Shown: positions 63,163 through 64,000 of the stretch, piece after piece
How positions within the stretch are numbered: position 1 is the first letter of the stretch
How the letters are laid out: each line of letters begins with the position of its first letter
NCBI GenBank assembly: GCA_002869585.1
Contig: PKUO01000058.1
Location: 16,940 to 80,939, forward strand
Reading direction: 5' to 3'
Length of the DNA stretch: 64,000 nt
Source: Sedimenticola sp.
GTDB lineage: Bacteria > Pseudomonadota > Gammaproteobacteria > Chromatiales > Chromatiaceae
Position numbers and translations under genes: made by a program
Notes under the pieces: model-generated
What the model was told of the DNA's origin: nothing
What the model saw: only the letters and a program-made list of their open reading frames with translations
The model's database searches: none

Positions 63163-64000
63163 TCATTGGATTTGGAATGGATAGATCCGATCAGCAGTTA
63201 CCGGCCGGCTGATCAGAAAACCCTGGATGAATTCACAACCCAGTTGCTTCAGTACATCACGTTGGGCGACTGTCTCCACCCCTTCTGCCAGGACGGTCAG
63301 ACCTAAGGCCTGTCCCAGTGCGATGATGGCCCGTACGATGGCGGTATCTGTGGAATCGCTGCAGAGGTCCCGGATGAAGCTGTGGTCGATTTTCAGGGTA
63401 TCCAGGGGAAACCGTTTCAGATAGCTCATGGATGAGTAGCCTGTGCCGAAATCATCAACAGCGATGCGCAGACCGGATTCGTGAAAAATGGATAGTTTTT
63501 CACGGGTAGCCTCAGCGCACTGCATGATCATGCTTTCGGTCAGTTCCAGCTCTAGCCGGTCCGCCAGGAGTTTGTTGTCAGACAGGGCCGAACTGATCGT
63601 CTGCGCTAAACTGGCTTCGGTGAACTGCCGGGCTGAGATATTGATTGCCACTGGGGCAGGATCATGGCCCTCCTGTTGCCATGCCGCAATCTGCCGGCAT
63701 GCCGTGTGGATAACCCACTCGCCAATGGGAACGATCAACCCCGTCTCCTCGGCGAGTGGAATGAAGTCCACGGGGGGTAACAGGCCCTCTTCCGGGTGGT
63801 GCCAGCGCAACAGGGCCTCAACACCCAGCAGGCGGCCATCCTGAATGTTTGTTTGCGGCTGAAAGTGCAGTTCGAACTCTTCCCGCTCCAGCGCCCGATG
63901 CAGGTGGCCCTCAAGACTCAATCGGCGGTGGCTGCGTTTGTCCACGGATGATGAATAGAAGTGAAACCCATTGCCGCCGGTCTGTTTTATATGGTGCAGG
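63163..64000 (-). CDS. GGDEF-EAL protein (5' part outside window)
   Basis: C-terminal part of a cyclic-di-GMP protein. The EAL domain has EALLRWHHPEEG and VDDFGTGYSSMSYLKRF, with TESMIMQ and AEGVET, so the phosphodiesterase residues look intact. The frame continues to the window end as KQTGGNGFHFYSSSVDKRS, which is the usual end of a GGDEF domain; the GTG at 63945 is therefore internal. It would be the third such protein in the window. Confidence 0.85.
   Translation of the reverse strand, partial: LHHIKQTGGNGFHFYSSSVDKRSHRRLSLEGHLHRALEREEFELHFQPQTNIQDGRLLGVEALLRWHHPEEGLLPPVDFIPLAEETGLIVPIGEWVIHTACRQIAAWQQEGHDPAPVAINISARQFTEASLAQTISSALSDNKLLADRLELELTESMIMQCAEATREKLSIFHESGLRIAVDDFGTGYSSMSYLKRFPLDTLKIDHSFIRDLCSDSTDTAIVRAIIALGQALGLTVLAEGVETVAQRDVLKQLGCEFIQGFLISRPVTADRIYPFQIQ

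Overview
The window looks like chromosomal DNA of a motile gammaproteobacterium with a mixed respiratory and fermentative lifestyle. This rests on gene families and gene order: metG divergent from apbC, rnfABCDGE near nth, PomAB-type sodium motors, gamma-type GshA, Prc and Hda. An affiliation with sulfur-oxidising Chromatiales-like bacteria is possible but is inference only. I found no rRNA, tRNA or CRISPR array.

Layout. 1-4.1 kb: a glycerol-3-phosphate dehydrogenase-like operon (Fe-S subunit cut by the window edge, glpA, and glpB broken by a TAG). 4.1-7.1 kb: a degenerate metallopeptidase-like protein and two envelope proteins. 7.1-13.5 kb: two GGDEF-EAL cyclic-di-GMP proteins, each tied to a periplasmic binding protein (one fused, one as the adjacent gene). 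13.8-20 kb: pta-ackA (ackA broken by a TAA) and convergent ppdK. 20.3-22.2 kb: exosortase H, its membrane partner, and mazG (broken by a TAA). 22.3-30.5 kb: M48 peptidase, Nudix protein, Prc, PBP7-like peptidase, gshA, SDR. 30.6-33 kb: pomAB behind a likely FliA promoter, then a PilZ protein. 33-41.6 kb: DUF1841, nth, a hybrid kinase without its phospho-histidine, and the complete rnf operon. 41.7-50 kb: metG, apbC, a dCMP-deaminase-like gene, DUF3108-purN-purM, DUF2066 and a CDP-alcohol phosphatidyltransferase. 50.1-53.46 kb: an AT-richer island with a two-gene AbiE-like system and a decayed IS1380-family element. 53.5-60.1 kb: hda, wrbA, arsC, yihY, two thioredoxin-fold proteins, a TolC/adaptor pair and acylphosphatase. 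60.3-64 kb: a Phd/VapC toxin-antitoxin pair, a secreted P/Y/Q/G-rich protein, sfsA, and a GGDEF-EAL gene cut by the window end.

Themes. Rnf, PPDK, Pta-AckA and the Glp complex together suggest flexible electron and carbon flow at low redox potential. Three GGDEF-EAL proteins, a PilZ protein and the PomAB motor suggest cyclic-di-GMP control of swimming.

The most unusual observation is that three otherwise intact genes (glpB, ackA, mazG) each carry one in-frame stop exactly where the family has Glu (GAG to TAG, GAA to TAA, GAA to TAA). All three would be G-to-T changes. This may be sequence error, real gene loss or suppression; the sequence alone cannot decide. Normal genes here also end in TAA and TAG, so general recoding is unlikely.
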